DNA of 64,000 nt from Bin87 sp034423575 (GTDB lineage Bacteria > Chloroflexota > Dehalococcoidia > Lucifugimonadales > UBA3495): NCBI GenBank assembly GCA_034423575.1, contig DAOUIF010000002.1, positions 3,762-67,761 of the forward strand, given 5' to 3'. The notes below the pieces were generated by a model, which saw only the letters and a program-made list of their open reading frames with translations, made no database searches and had not been told where the DNA came from. The position numbers and the translations under genes are program-made. Below are positions 1 through 8,367 of this stretch, piece by piece; positions within the stretch are counted from its first letter, which is position 1, and the number at the start of each line of letters is the position of its first letter.

Positions 1-456
1 CTTGTCGCGCAACTGGAGCATGCGAGCGCCACCGTTGATGGCGGCCCGGGCGATCTCCAGCGGGTCGCGGCCGCCGGTGACCTCGGGATCGACGATGACG
101 TAGAGACCGCGGATGCGGTCGGCCTGGGCGCGGCGCAGGGTGGCGCCGATGCGGGCCACAGCGTCGTCCAGGGCGCGGCGCAACTGGAGCGAACCGTCGG
201 CGGGGATGCCCTCAGTCTCATTCAGCACGTCCAGCAGGCCGCGGGCGGCGTCCGCCATCTCCAGGGCCTGGCGGTGATTCTCCACAACGAAGGGAGCGGT
301 GGATGCCCGATCGGGGTCGCTGAAGCCGTCACCCAGCCAGCCGATCTCGCCGCGCATCAGGCCCTCGGGGAGCGCGTCGGAAACGACGATACCGTCGAGG
401 CAGGCGACCAGGGCCGCCAGCAGATCGGGCAGGGAATTGCGTTCCTGATCCGTCAC
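1..456 (-). CDS. thiE: Thiamine-phosphate synthase ThiE with an N-terminal extension (partial)
   Basis: The gene runs off the left edge, so only the first 152 residues are visible. The last 35 or so residues match the start of the ThiE barrel: a first strand reading LYVIVD, then a helix and the strand LQLRDK that helps bind the pyrimidine phosphate. ThiE joins hydroxymethylpyrimidine diphosphate and thiazole phosphate in the cytoplasm. About 110 mainly helical residues precede the barrel; I do not recognise them. Several phyla carry a ThiD2 domain at this place, but its usual Asn/Arg-rich signature is not evident. The GTG start overlaps the TGA of the upstream FmdB gene, so the two are translationally coupled. 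Confidence 0.8.
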   Translation of the reverse strand, partial: MTDQERNSLPDLLAALVACLDGIVVSDALPEGLMRGEIGWLGDGFSDPDRASTAPFVVENHRQALEMADAARGLLDVLNETEGIPADGSLQLRRALDDAVARIGATLRRAQADRIRGLYVIVDPEVTGGRDPLEIARAAINGGARMLQLRDK

Positions 457-788
457 AAGTCCAATCCTTTGGGGGCCTCGCCGCTACGGGCGGAGTCGAT
501 GGATTCGCGGACCGAAGCGGGCATGTCAACGCCGTGGCGAGCGAAAGACTCCTCGACGTGCCGACCGATGTTGCGGGGGTCGCTATAGTAGTCGCGGGAA
601 TTGCCGTCGATGGGGTGTGCGCTGTGGACCTCGGTGGTGGTCTTGCCCATAGCGAAGGTGGACATGCGGCGCTCCACGTCGTCGCTGCCGCAAGCCTGGC
701 AGGCCGGAGCAAGGGGGGAACTGATCGAGCGCACGAAGATCGAGGAGACCTGCCGGCACTGACGGCAACGATATTCGTAGATGGGCAT
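453..788 (-). CDS. FmdB family zinc-ribbon protein
   Basis: This 111-residue protein begins MPIYEYRC, the hallmark of the FmdB/CxxC_CxxC_SSSS family. Two CxxC knuckles (about C8/C11 and C32/C35) should bind one zinc. The family is named after a putative regulator of formamidase and formylmethanofuran dehydrogenase genes, but the biochemical role of most members is unknown. The remaining 70 residues are polar and charged, with no membrane segment or signal. Its stop codon overlaps the thiE start, which suggests co-expression. A paralogue lies 61 bases upstream on the same strand. Confidence 0.85.
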   Translation of the reverse strand: MPIYEYRCRQCRQVSSIFVRSISSPLAPACQACGSDDVERRMSTFAMGKTTTEVHSAHPIDGNSRDYYSDPRNIGRHVEESFARHGVDMPASVRESIDSARSGEAPKGLDL

Positions 789-849
789 GATATTCGCGAC
801 GAATGGGGATCGAATCTGCCGTGCGAACTCGGGTTGCTCCGATGAACGC

Positions 850-1167
850 TCAGGGGTCGGGATCGGTGATTTCGTGCCGGTGCTCGTGGAACTCCGGGGT
901 AACCTGGCCGCCCATGGCCTGACCCATGCGGCCCATGTGGCTGTCGATGCTGCCGATGTGGCTGTCGTCCAAATCGGCGGCGGCGTTGTCGGGCATCCAG
1001 TTGAGGCTATCGCCCCAGGAGCGGTGGAAAGAGAATCCGGACACCAAGCGGGTCAGGTCGGCACCATCGCAGTCGTTGCAGGTGAGCGCATCAGCCGGGG
1101 TCCAACTGAAAACGAGGCGCGATTGCTGCGCGCCACAACGGTTGCAACGGTACTCGTAAACGGGCAT
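850..1167 (-). CDS. FmdB family zinc-ribbon protein with His/Met-rich tail
   Basis: The 105-residue product begins MPVYEYRC and has two CxxC pairs (C8/C11 and about C30/C33), so it is a second FmdB-type zinc ribbon. The C-terminal third is unlike its neighbour: it is rich in His, Met and Asp, including SHMGRMGQAMGG and HEHRHE stretches, which could bind a soft or transition metal. Function is not known. A TATAAT on the minus strand (1307-1312) lies about 140 bases upstream of the start, but no convincing -35 box was seen. The tandem arrangement suggests a local duplication followed by divergence of the tails. Confidence 0.83.
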   Translation of the reverse strand: MPVYEYRCNRCGAQQSRLVFSWTPADALTCNDCDGADLTRLVSGFSFHRSWGDSLNWMPDNAAADLDDSHIGSIDSHMGRMGQAMGGQVTPEFHEHRHEITDPDP

Positions 1168-1918
1168 GACGCGGGCATTGTAGCACGAGAAAATCGGGAA
1201 ACTAAACGAATCGCAAGGTGAGCACGTGCAAGGTCAGTCACGTCACCAAGTTGTGGCTCCGAGGGCACGAAAATGGTCTTACGGAACAAGGTGATCGTCC
1301 AATTGAATTATACCCGCATGACTCCGGAACGGCTGCGCTGTCGGTTGTCCTGACGGTTCAATAATATGCGGTGATCCGGCGCGGCCAATAGTTGTGGTCA
1401 TTGGCACTCCGGCGCGACCAGGCCGTCACCACGCAGGTCGGGATAGACAGAGAGGCGCAGACCCCAAGCCTGTCGATGCCCAGTCACTGGTCCCGGTTCA
1501 GCAGACCGGGATTGTCAGCGCTCCGAAAGACGGTTGTACGGAAGTAGCCACGGGGTACGGAGGCTGCCACTTGGCGGTGGATTGAGGATGAAGAAAGTGG
1601 TCGTCTATCTTGCACGACGGTTGGGTGATAAGATCGGCCGTGTGTGAAAGGCCCGCTGCGTTGGGGAATGTCGATTCTCGAGACAGTCTCACGCATGCGC
1701 ACTCTGCAACGGCGAGGGTCGCAGCGGCGTGGCGATCTCGTTACGTCGTGCATGGCCTCTCTAGCGGCGAGATTGCCGCGCTCCGCTCGCGATGACGATT
1801 TGCCTGACGCAACGACAATTTGTCCGACGCTGGCATCAAAGGTCGCGAGTACATTGAGCATCGGAGACAACAGGATTTTAGCTTGAAACGCGGTCGGCAC
1901 ACACGGGAGGGCATTTTC
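1168..1918. other. Intergenic region of about 750 bases
   Basis: No reading frame here has a ribosome site or a recognisable product; the short frames disagree between strands. A minus-strand TATAAT at 1307-1312 may drive the FmdB/thiE genes. The right part holds a palindromic repeat (1718-1796, listed separately). A GGAGG at 1906-1910 belongs to the following lipoprotein gene. I could not find a convincing plus-strand promoter for that gene. Confidence 0.6.
1718..1796. repeat. Imperfect palindromic intergenic repeat
   Basis: The left arm (1718-1740, starting GTCGCAGCGGCG and ending CGATCTCG) is complementary to the right arm (1768-1796, starting CGAGATTGCCGCG and ending CGCGATGAC) apart from a few mismatches and gaps, with about 27 bases between them. 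The right arm translates on the minus strand to RERSAAIS. That phrase is familiar from spurious proteins predicted over dispersed palindromic repeats in many bacterial genomes. It is probably a non-autonomous mobile or REP-like element; its copy number elsewhere cannot be seen here. Confidence 0.6.
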
Positions 1919-3772
1919 ATGCGTCCAATTACAAGAAAGCCTGCGGTCATAGCATTGGTGGCATTATCGGCGCTGTTGGCACTGGTCATCGCGTGCGGTG
2001 GCGCGGCAAAGGAGGAAGGGTCGGCCGCCCCACCGGCGGCATCGGATCAGCAGGCGAGACAGCAGGCCCCGGAACCCACCGCGACCCAGCGTGCTCCACA
2101 ACAACAGGCCGCCACGCCGGTTCCCATCTCAACCCCAATCCCCACTCCGGAAAGTCCTGCGGCGGGCTCATCGGAGCAACCCGTGGGAACTCTAAATGTG
2201 GGTCAGAAGGAACTCGGACCCTTCATGGGACACCCTGCCGTGACGGGTAACCCGCAGATCTTTGTCCTGCAAACCGCTCCCATCGGCGAATCGCTCCTGA
2301 CCGTCAGTAGCGACTTGGAAATCACGCCAATGTTGGCTCATGGCTGGGAAGTATCCGAAGACGGCTCGACGTGGACTTTCCATTTGAACCAAGGCGTCCA
2401 GTTCCACAAGGGTTACGGCGAATTGACCGCCGAGGACGTGATCTGGGGCATGCGGCAATTTGGAGCGGAGGGCTCCAAACACGCTCGGGCGTCCAACATC
2501 CGCAGGATCTGGGACAGTGAAGATGGCCACGCCATCGCCATCGACGACTACACCGTGGAAGTCAATGCTGGAACACCGTGGTCGCCGGTCACCGCCGTGG
2601 AATTTCTCACGAGCCCGGGCGGCGCCGGCTCCTGGATCATCAGCAAAAAACAGACTGATGAACTGGGGATGGAAGCGGCAAACAACCAGATCGCGGCCAC
2701 CGGCTCCTGGGACCTGGTGGAATTCAGCACCGGATCCTTCTGGCGCATGGAAGCCGTGGAGAACCATTGGCGCAAGACCCCGCATTTCGCTGAAATGTAC
2801 TTCCGAGAAATCCCCGAAGAATCTTCTCGGGTCGCCGGATTCCAGACCGGAAACCTGGATACCACCGTCAGCGCTTTCGACTCCCTGGATGCTCTGCTCA
2901 GCGTGGAAGGCGCGGAACTGATGCGCCTGCCCGGTGGGGGAGAATCCGCGCTCAACATCTATGGTCAATACCACGTGGGGGCCGGTACGGACGACCAGTT
3001 GCCCGGCTTTGATCCGGAACTGCCCTGGATTTCTGCGAGCGCGGACGTCAACTCAGAAGAATGGGCCAACGCGGCGAAGGTTCGTAACGCGTTGTCCATC
3101 GCCATCGACCGCCAGGGTATTGTTGACACCTTGCTGCGGGGATACGGCAGTCCGGCCGTCATGTGGGAGTACGGGCAGTACGAAGACACCTGGCTGCCCC
3201 AGGAAATGCGCTGGGAATACAACCCCGAGAAGGCCAAACAGCTTCTGGCGGAAGCCGGCTACCCAGACGGATTCAGCATCACATTGACGCCGTCCTTGCG
3301 CGGCGCGCCCGTTGAAGTGGAAGCTTGTGAGGCCATCGCTTCCATGTGGACCGATATCGGCGTGGACGTGAATTTCCAGAAGGTCCCCTACGGTACGCTG
3401 CGACCCACGATAGTGGGACGCACGTACCAGGGCGCCACCTGCCACGCCGCTGGCATCCGCCTGGAACCGGGCGTGGGGTTTACCGACAAGGGCTCGAAAC
3501 TAGTCCACCAGGCAGTGTGGTCCAGCGGCGCCGACCACCCCTGGCTTGACGAAAAGATCGCTCTGCACAAGGCCGAGATCAACTCCGAGGCACGCCGAGA
3601 CTTGGCACTCGAGATCACCACGTTCATGTTCGAAAACGCCATCACCAATATTGGACTGTACAACTTCGACGTGATCTGGCCAGTTGGTCCGAGAATCCAG
3701 CCCTGGTCCGAGGGCGTGCGCTTCCGTGATCTCCGCAACATCAACGGGTACGAGTACATACAGCCGCGGTAG
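1919..3772 (+). CDS. Peptide ABC transporter substrate-binding lipoprotein (family 5)
   Basis: The 617-residue protein starts with a lipoprotein signal peptide ending LVIAC, giving Cys26 as the lipidated residue. A linker of about 70 residues rich in Pro, Ala, Gln and Thr follows, then a family 5 extracellular solute-binding fold. Signatures include LTAEDVIWGM, VRNALSIAIDRQGI and EKAKQLLAEAGYPDG. It should bind peptides or similar solutes outside the membrane for an ABC importer. The start at 1919 is chosen because GGAGG lies 8 bases upstream and the signal peptide begins there; an in-frame ATG at 1820 would bury the signal. No permease or ATPase gene adjoins it, so it is an orphan. The true ligand is unknown. 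Confidence 0.9.
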   Translation: MRPITRKPAVIALVALSALLALVIACGGAAKEEGSAAPPAASDQQARQQAPEPTATQRAPQQQAATPVPISTPIPTPESPAAGSSEQPVGTLNVGQKELGPFMGHPAVTGNPQIFVLQTAPIGESLLTVSSDLEITPMLAHGWEVSEDGSTWTFHLNQGVQFHKGYGELTAEDVIWGMRQFGAEGSKHARASNIRRIWDSEDGHAIAIDDYTVEVNAGTPWSPVTAVEFLTSPGGAGSWIISKKQTDELGMEAANNQIAATGSWDLVEFSTGSFWRMEAVENHWRKTPHFAEMYFREIPEESSRVAGFQTGNLDTTVSAFDSLDALLSVEGAELMRLPGGGESALNIYGQYHVGAGTDDQLPGFDPELPWISASADVNSEEWANAAKVRNALSIAIDRQGIVDTLLRGYGSPAVMWEYGQYEDTWLPQEMRWEYNPEKAKQLLAEAGYPDGFSITLTPSLRGAPVEVEACEAIASMWTDIGVDVNFQKVPYGTLRPTIVGRTYQGATCHAAGIRLEPGVGFTDKGSKLVHQAVWSSGADHPWLDEKIALHKAEINSEARRDLALEITTFMFENAITNIGLYNFDVIWPVGPRIQPWSEGVRFRDLRNINGYEYIQPR

Positions 3773-4171
3773 CGCAACCGGGAGAAAATATGGAGTAAAC
3801 CGGCATTGCGGTCGGGGCGGCCATCGTTGGCGAGGTTGACCGTCCGCAGCGCCGGTGGCGTGCCGATTTACGAGGTGACCGGCTACAGGGTCGGAGATGT
3901 CGTCGGCGCGCCTCACCGGTGGGTGGTGCCCTGGTAAGGATGCTCGGCGACCATTATGCCGATGATCGGCAAAATCGGTGACACGCAACGCGGCGCGCCG
4001 CCACCAGTTGGCGATAACACGGCGGTGTTTCGATCACCGGTGCGTTCCGGCTTCCGGGATGCGGGCCGGGTGTGACAGGCGCGGGGGGTTCGCGGGGGTC
4101 GGCTCATGTATAATGCGGCCACCGTCGCAGCCATCGCTGGCAGACGCCCCATTCGCGCACGGAGCTCCGCA
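3773..4171. other. Intergenic region and 5' leader of polA
   Basis: About 400 bases without a credible gene. I saw no terminator with a T-run after the lipoprotein gene. A plus-strand TATAAT near the right end is listed separately as the likely polA promoter. The rest is GC-rich and shows no repeat or conserved RNA that I recognise. Confidence 0.5.
4109..4114 (+). promoter_or_regulatory. -10 element of the probable polA promoter
   Basis: A consensus TATAAT lies 57 bases before the chosen polA start. There is no good -35 box at 16-18 bases. Its presence argues that an upstream in-frame ATG at 4106, which overlaps the box, is not the real start. Confidence 0.45.
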
Positions 4172-6967
4172 ATGTCCAGCGCCAACCAGATGTCCATGGA
4201 GATGACCTTCGCCTCCCGCGATGACAAGGCTCCGCTGCTGCTGCTGATTGATGGGCACGCGATGGTACACCGCTCGTTCCGTGCCATCAGCGCGAGCCGC
4301 AATCTCACGGTTTCCACCACCGGCGAGGATGTGACCGGTGTTTACGGGTTTGCCAGCGTTTTCATTCGGGCGCTGAACGAGTGGCAACCCAGTCACGTGG
4401 CCGTCGCCTTCGACACGCCCAGTCCGACCTTCCGGCACGAGCGCTTCCCCGAGTACAAAGCCCAGCGCCCACCGACGCCGCCGGAACTGCGCGGCCAGTT
4501 CGACCGGGTGAAAGAGCTGATGGCGACTTTCGCGGTGCCAATTTACGAGCTGCCCGGCTACGAGGCCGACGACCTCATCGGCACGCTGAGCCGCCAGGCT
4601 GAGGCCGCGCACGTGCCCACGGTGATCCTCACGGGCGATCGGGATACCTTCCAGCTGATCTCGCCTATGATCCGCGTAGACCTGGCCAGCAGCGAGCGCG
4701 ACCGCCGCATCGTGGACGAAGAAGAGCTGGCGGCGAGATACGGCGGCCTGACCGCGGAGCAGCAACCCGATTACAAGGCGTTGGTGGGTGACAAATCCGA
4801 CAACATCCCCGGTGTGCAGGGAGTTGGCGACAAGACGGCTACCACGCTGTTGAGCAACTACGGCACGCTGGAGGGCATCTACGAACACCTGGAGGAGCTA
4901 ACCCAGAAGCGGGTGCAGAACAACCTGGCGGCGAGCAGGGACGAGGCGTTTGAATATCGCTTTTTGACCACCATCAAGTGCGACGCCCCGACGGAACTGG
5001 ACCTGGAAGCCTGCAAGTTAGGCAACTACGAGCGGGCCGAGGTGATTGCGCTGATGACCGCGCTGGAGTTCCACAGCATCGTGGGGCGGGTGCCGTCGCC
5101 GGACGCGCCGTGGGCTACCGCCACGGAAAGCGCGGACAGGGTCGCCGCCCCGGCTGGGGCTGATACGCAAGGGCCGGCGGACGGCGACTACCGGGTTGTC
5201 GACACCCGGGAACGCCTAGAGACGATGATCGCCGCGATCCAGGAGGCGGGGTCGTTTGCCTTTGACACCGAGGCCAGCGGTACCGACCCCATGACGGCGG
5301 AGCTGGCCGGCCTGAGTTTCGCCATCGATGGCGGCCTGGCCTGGTACGTGCCAGTTGGCCACGCCTCGGGGCAGCAACTGCCGCTGGAGGATGTGATGGC
5401 GGCGGTACGGCCGCTGTTCACCGCGGAGGGCCTGAAGCGGTCAGCGCACAATGCCAACTACGATCTGACTCTGCTGAGCAACTACGGTGTCGACCCATAC
5501 CGGGTGGTGGACCACGACACCATGATCGCGGCCCATCTGCTGGGCAATAACCGCTTGGGGCTGAAGCCGCTGGCGCTTTCCATATTGGGTCGAGAGATGA
5601 CCGAGATCACCGACCTGATCGGCAAGGGGGCGCGGCAGAGGACATTTAACGAGGTGGAGATCGCCGACGGAGCGCCCTACGCGGCCGCCGACGCAGACTG
5701 CACGCTGCGGTTGCGGCGGCACTTCGAGCCGCCGCTAGACACCCAGGGGCTGGGCGGCCTGTTTGCCGACGTGGAAATGCCGCTGGTGCCGGTATTCGTC
5801 GAAATGCAACGGGCGGGGGTCCGGCTGGACGCCGGCATCCTGCACGAGATGTCGCGCGACCTGCATGAACAACTGGAGCAGATCCAGACGGAACTGTTCG
5901 AGTCAATTGGCCACAGCGTCAACATCAACTCGCCCAAGCAGCTGAGCGACCTGCTATTCGGCGAATTGGGTCTGCCCAAGTCGAGGCGCACGCGGTCCGG
6001 CTATTCCACGGACGCCAAGGCGCTGGAGGCGCTGAAGGGGCTGCATCCGGCGGTGGACAAGATCCTGGATTACCGGCAGGTCTCCAAGCTGAAGTCGACC
6101 TACATCGACGCGCTGCCGGAGATGGTGAACCCGGCAACAGGTCGGATCCACACTTCGTATCACCAGACCGGGTCGGCCACGGGCCGGGTCAGCAGCAGCG
6201 ATCCGAACCTGCAGAACATACCGGTGCGCACCGAACTGGGCCGCCAGGTTCGCCGGGCCTTCGTGGCCGATTCCGGATGCCAACTGCTCTCCGCGGACTA
6301 TTCGCAGATCGAGCTGCGGGTGCTGGCCCACATGTCCCAGGACCCGTCGCTGCTGGAGGCCTTCCGCAGGGGCGAGGACATTCACGCCGCCACGGCGAGC
6401 CAGATGTTCAATGTGCCGATTAACGACGTGGATGGGGAGCAACGCCGGATCGCGAAGGTGCTGAATTTCGGCGTGATCTACGGGTTGGGCCCGTACGGGA
6501 TTTCGCAGCAGACGGGGTTCAGCCGAGAAGAAGGGCGACAGTTCATCGACACATACCTTTCCCGGTACCCGGGCATCAACGGATACCTGGAATCGGTGAA
6601 AGAACGGACTCGGAGCGTGATGTACGCCGAGACGCTTTTGGGTCGGCGGCGCTATCTGCCGGACATCCAGTCCACCAACCACAACACCCGAGCGGCCGCC
6701 GAGCGCATGGCGATCAACATGCCGATCCAGGGCACTGCGGCCGACATCATGAAGATAGCCATGATCAACGTGCGCGCCCGCATGATCAACGAGCAGATGC
6801 GCTCCAACATGATCCTCCAGGTGCACGACGAGCTGGTGTTTGAAGTGCCGGACGACGAGATGGCGGTGATGACCGAACTGGTGATGGACGAGATGCCGGC
6901 CGCCATGGATCTGGACGTTACCCTCAAGGTGGACGTCAAGTCGGGCTACTCTTGGGGCGATTTCTAA
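4172..6967 (+). CDS. polA: DNA polymerase I
   Basis: The 931-residue enzyme fills gaps and removes RNA primers during replication and repair. The N-terminal 5'-3' nuclease domain (about 15-300) has LIDGHAMVHRSF, YEADDLIGTL and GDKSDNIPGVQGVGDKTA. The central 3'-5' exonuclease domain keeps its metal ligands: DTE at 365-367, NANYD, and YAAAD. Proofreading is therefore probably intact, unlike in Taq-type enzymes. The polymerase domain has motif A DYSQIELRVLAH (from 709), motif B RRIAKVLNFGVIYG and motif C HDELVFE (885). The start at 4172 has GGAG seven bases upstream; the ATG at 4106 overlaps a -10 box and adds 22 unlikely residues. Confidence 0.96.
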   Translation: MSSANQMSMEMTFASRDDKAPLLLLIDGHAMVHRSFRAISASRNLTVSTTGEDVTGVYGFASVFIRALNEWQPSHVAVAFDTPSPTFRHERFPEYKAQRPPTPPELRGQFDRVKELMATFAVPIYELPGYEADDLIGTLSRQAEAAHVPTVILTGDRDTFQLISPMIRVDLASSERDRRIVDEEELAARYGGLTAEQQPDYKALVGDKSDNIPGVQGVGDKTATTLLSNYGTLEGIYEHLEELTQKRVQNNLAASRDEAFEYRFLTTIKCDAPTELDLEACKLGNYERAEVIALMTALEFHSIVGRVPSPDAPWATATESADRVAAPAGADTQGPADGDYRVVDTRERLETMIAAIQEAGSFAFDTEASGTDPMTAELAGLSFAIDGGLAWYVPVGHASGQQLPLEDVMAAVRPLFTAEGLKRSAHNANYDLTLLSNYGVDPYRVVDHDTMIAAHLLGNNRLGLKPLALSILGREMTEITDLIGKGARQRTFNEVEIADGAPYAAADADCTLRLRRHFEPPLDTQGLGGLFADVEMPLVPVFVEMQRAGVRLDAGILHEMSRDLHEQLEQIQTELFESIGHSVNINSPKQLSDLLFGELGLPKSRRTRSGYSTDAKALEALKGLHPAVDKILDYRQVSKLKSTYIDALPEMVNPATGRIHTSYHQTGSATGRVSSSDPNLQNIPVRTELGRQVRRAFVADSGCQLLSADYSQIELRVLAHMSQDPSLLEAFRRGEDIHAATASQMFNVPINDVDGEQRRIAKVLNFGVIYGLGPYGISQQTGFSREEGRQFIDTYLSRYPGINGYLESVKERTRSVMYAETLLGRRRYLPDIQSTNHNTRAAAERMAINMPIQGTAADIMKIAMINVRARMINEQMRSNMILQVHDELVFEVPDDEMAVMTELVMDEMPAAMDLDVTLKVDVKSGYSWGDF

Positions 6968-7024
6968 TCCCATCCGCGCGTCGCTCTACTAACCGCGAAC
7001 CAACCCCACAGCGAGGTTTTGGAC

Positions 7025-7903
7025 GTGCAGTTGCTCCGCAGCATCGTCTTTGTCCCCGGTAATCGCTCCAACATGCTGGAGCGGGCGCTGGGCTTCGGCG
7101 CCGACATCATCATGGTGGACCTGGAAGATTCGGTGCCGCCGGGGGAAAAGGCCGCGGCGTGCGAGCTGGCCACGGAATGGGTCCCACGCCTGGCGGAAGC
7201 CGGCAAGCAGGTTATGGTGAGGGTCAACGCGCTGGAAACCGGATTAGCGGCCGGAGAACTGTCCGCAGTGGTCTCGCCCGAGCTGTCCGGGATAAGTATC
7301 GGCAAGGGAAACACTGGCTGGGACATGCAGCAGGTTGACCAGTTGCTCGCCCCGTTAGAGGACAAGGCACGGATCGCAGCGGGCAGCATCAAGGTGATTC
7401 CATGGATCGAGACCGCGATGGCCATCGTTCACGTGTACGAGATGGCGCGTGCATCCCAGCGAATCGTGGGACTCGCGTTTGGAGGCGAGGACTACACCAA
7501 TGACATGGGAGTGACCCGCAGCGATTTCGGTGAGGAGTGCTACTTTGCGCGTTCTTCGGTGGCTGTGGCGGCAAGGGCAGCCGGGGTGGCCGGGCTCGAT
7601 GGTCCATTTGTCGGGTTCCGCGATCCGGAGGGACTGAGGACCGATGCCGGCGCGGCGCGACGTATGGGGTATACGGGCAAGTTCGCGATCCATCCGGCCC
7701 AGATAGACATCATCAATGAGACGTTTTCGCCCGACCCTGACGACGTGGCCTACGCGCGACGAGTGGTGGAAGCCTGGGATGAAGCGGAGGCGGCCGGAAG
7801 GGGTTCGCTGTCGATCGACGGTCGCATGGTGGACGTGCCGGTCGTGAAACGGGCTCAAAACTTGCTGGCCCAGGCAGAAGCCATCGAGGCACTGACCAAT
7901 TGA
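7025..7903 (+). CDS. HpcH/HpaI aldolase / CitE-like lyase
   Basis: This 292-residue protein belongs to the CitE/malyl-CoA lyase group, which cleaves or forms C-C bonds in acyl-CoA or oxoacid substrates with Mg2+. Typical signatures are FVPGNRSNMLERAL near the start, VDLEDSVPPGEKAAA, VRVNALETG, PWIETA, and FGGEDYTNDMG, where the Glu and Asp bind the metal. The substrate cannot be told from sequence; citramalyl-CoA, malyl-CoA and related esters are possible. The start was set at GTG 7025, with GAGG eight bases upstream. A TTG at 7019 is also in frame but sits too close to that site. It follows polA by 57 bases and precedes folB by 55. Confidence 0.85.
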   Translation: MQLLRSIVFVPGNRSNMLERALGFGADIIMVDLEDSVPPGEKAAACELATEWVPRLAEAGKQVMVRVNALETGLAAGELSAVVSPELSGISIGKGNTGWDMQQVDQLLAPLEDKARIAAGSIKVIPWIETAMAIVHVYEMARASQRIVGLAFGGEDYTNDMGVTRSDFGEECYFARSSVAVAARAAGVAGLDGPFVGFRDPEGLRTDAGAARRMGYTGKFAIHPAQIDIINETFSPDPDDVAYARRVVEAWDEAEAAGRGSLSIDGRMVDVPVVKRAQNLLAQAEAIEALTN

Positions 7904-7958
7904 TTGCCCGCCTGCCAGTTGCGGATGGCCCGGGTTCTTCAACGTTTGAGTCCTCCTG

Positions 7959-8333
7959 ATGTCGGCAGACCGTATCATCCTGACCGGCCTCCAGTTCTAC
8001 GGTTTCCACGGCGTCAACCCGGAAGAGCGAAGCCTCGGGCAGCAGTTCGTCGTGGACCTTGAGGCGGAGCTGGACCTGCGTGTGCCGTCCGAGACCGACC
8101 GCCTGGATAACACGGTGAGTTACACGCACTTGTACCGTGCGGTGAAAGCAGTCATGGAAGGCGACCCTCGGAACCTGCTGGAAGCCGCCGCCGGAGCGAT
8201 TGCCAACCGCATTCTGGGACAACACCCGCAAATCGACGCGGTCCGCGTCCGAGTTCACAAGCCCCGCCCACCGATCAAGGGCTCGGTCATCGAGGCCGCG
8301 GCGGTGGAAATCTACCGGTCACGGTCCCCTTGA
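7959..8333 (+). CDS. folB: Dihydroneopterin aldolase
   Basis: The 124-residue protein has the FolB fold signatures LTGLQFYGFHGVNPEE (with the conserved Glu22), the strand TVSYTHLY, and the C-terminal VRVHKPRPPI carrying the catalytic Lys101. FolB converts 7,8-dihydroneopterin to 6-hydroxymethyl-dihydropterin and glycolaldehyde in folate synthesis. Length is normal for the family. No other folate gene is adjacent, so folB is separated from folP and folK in this window. It is followed after 34 bases by the SagB-type oxidoreductase and could be co-transcribed with it. Confidence 0.92.
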   Translation: MSADRIILTGLQFYGFHGVNPEERSLGQQFVVDLEAELDLRVPSETDRLDNTVSYTHLYRAVKAVMEGDPRNLLEAAAGAIANRILGQHPQIDAVRVRVHKPRPPIKGSVIEAAAVEIYRSRSP

Positions 8334-8367
8334 GCGGCCCGAGCCGACCCCGACAGGAAAGCAAGAC

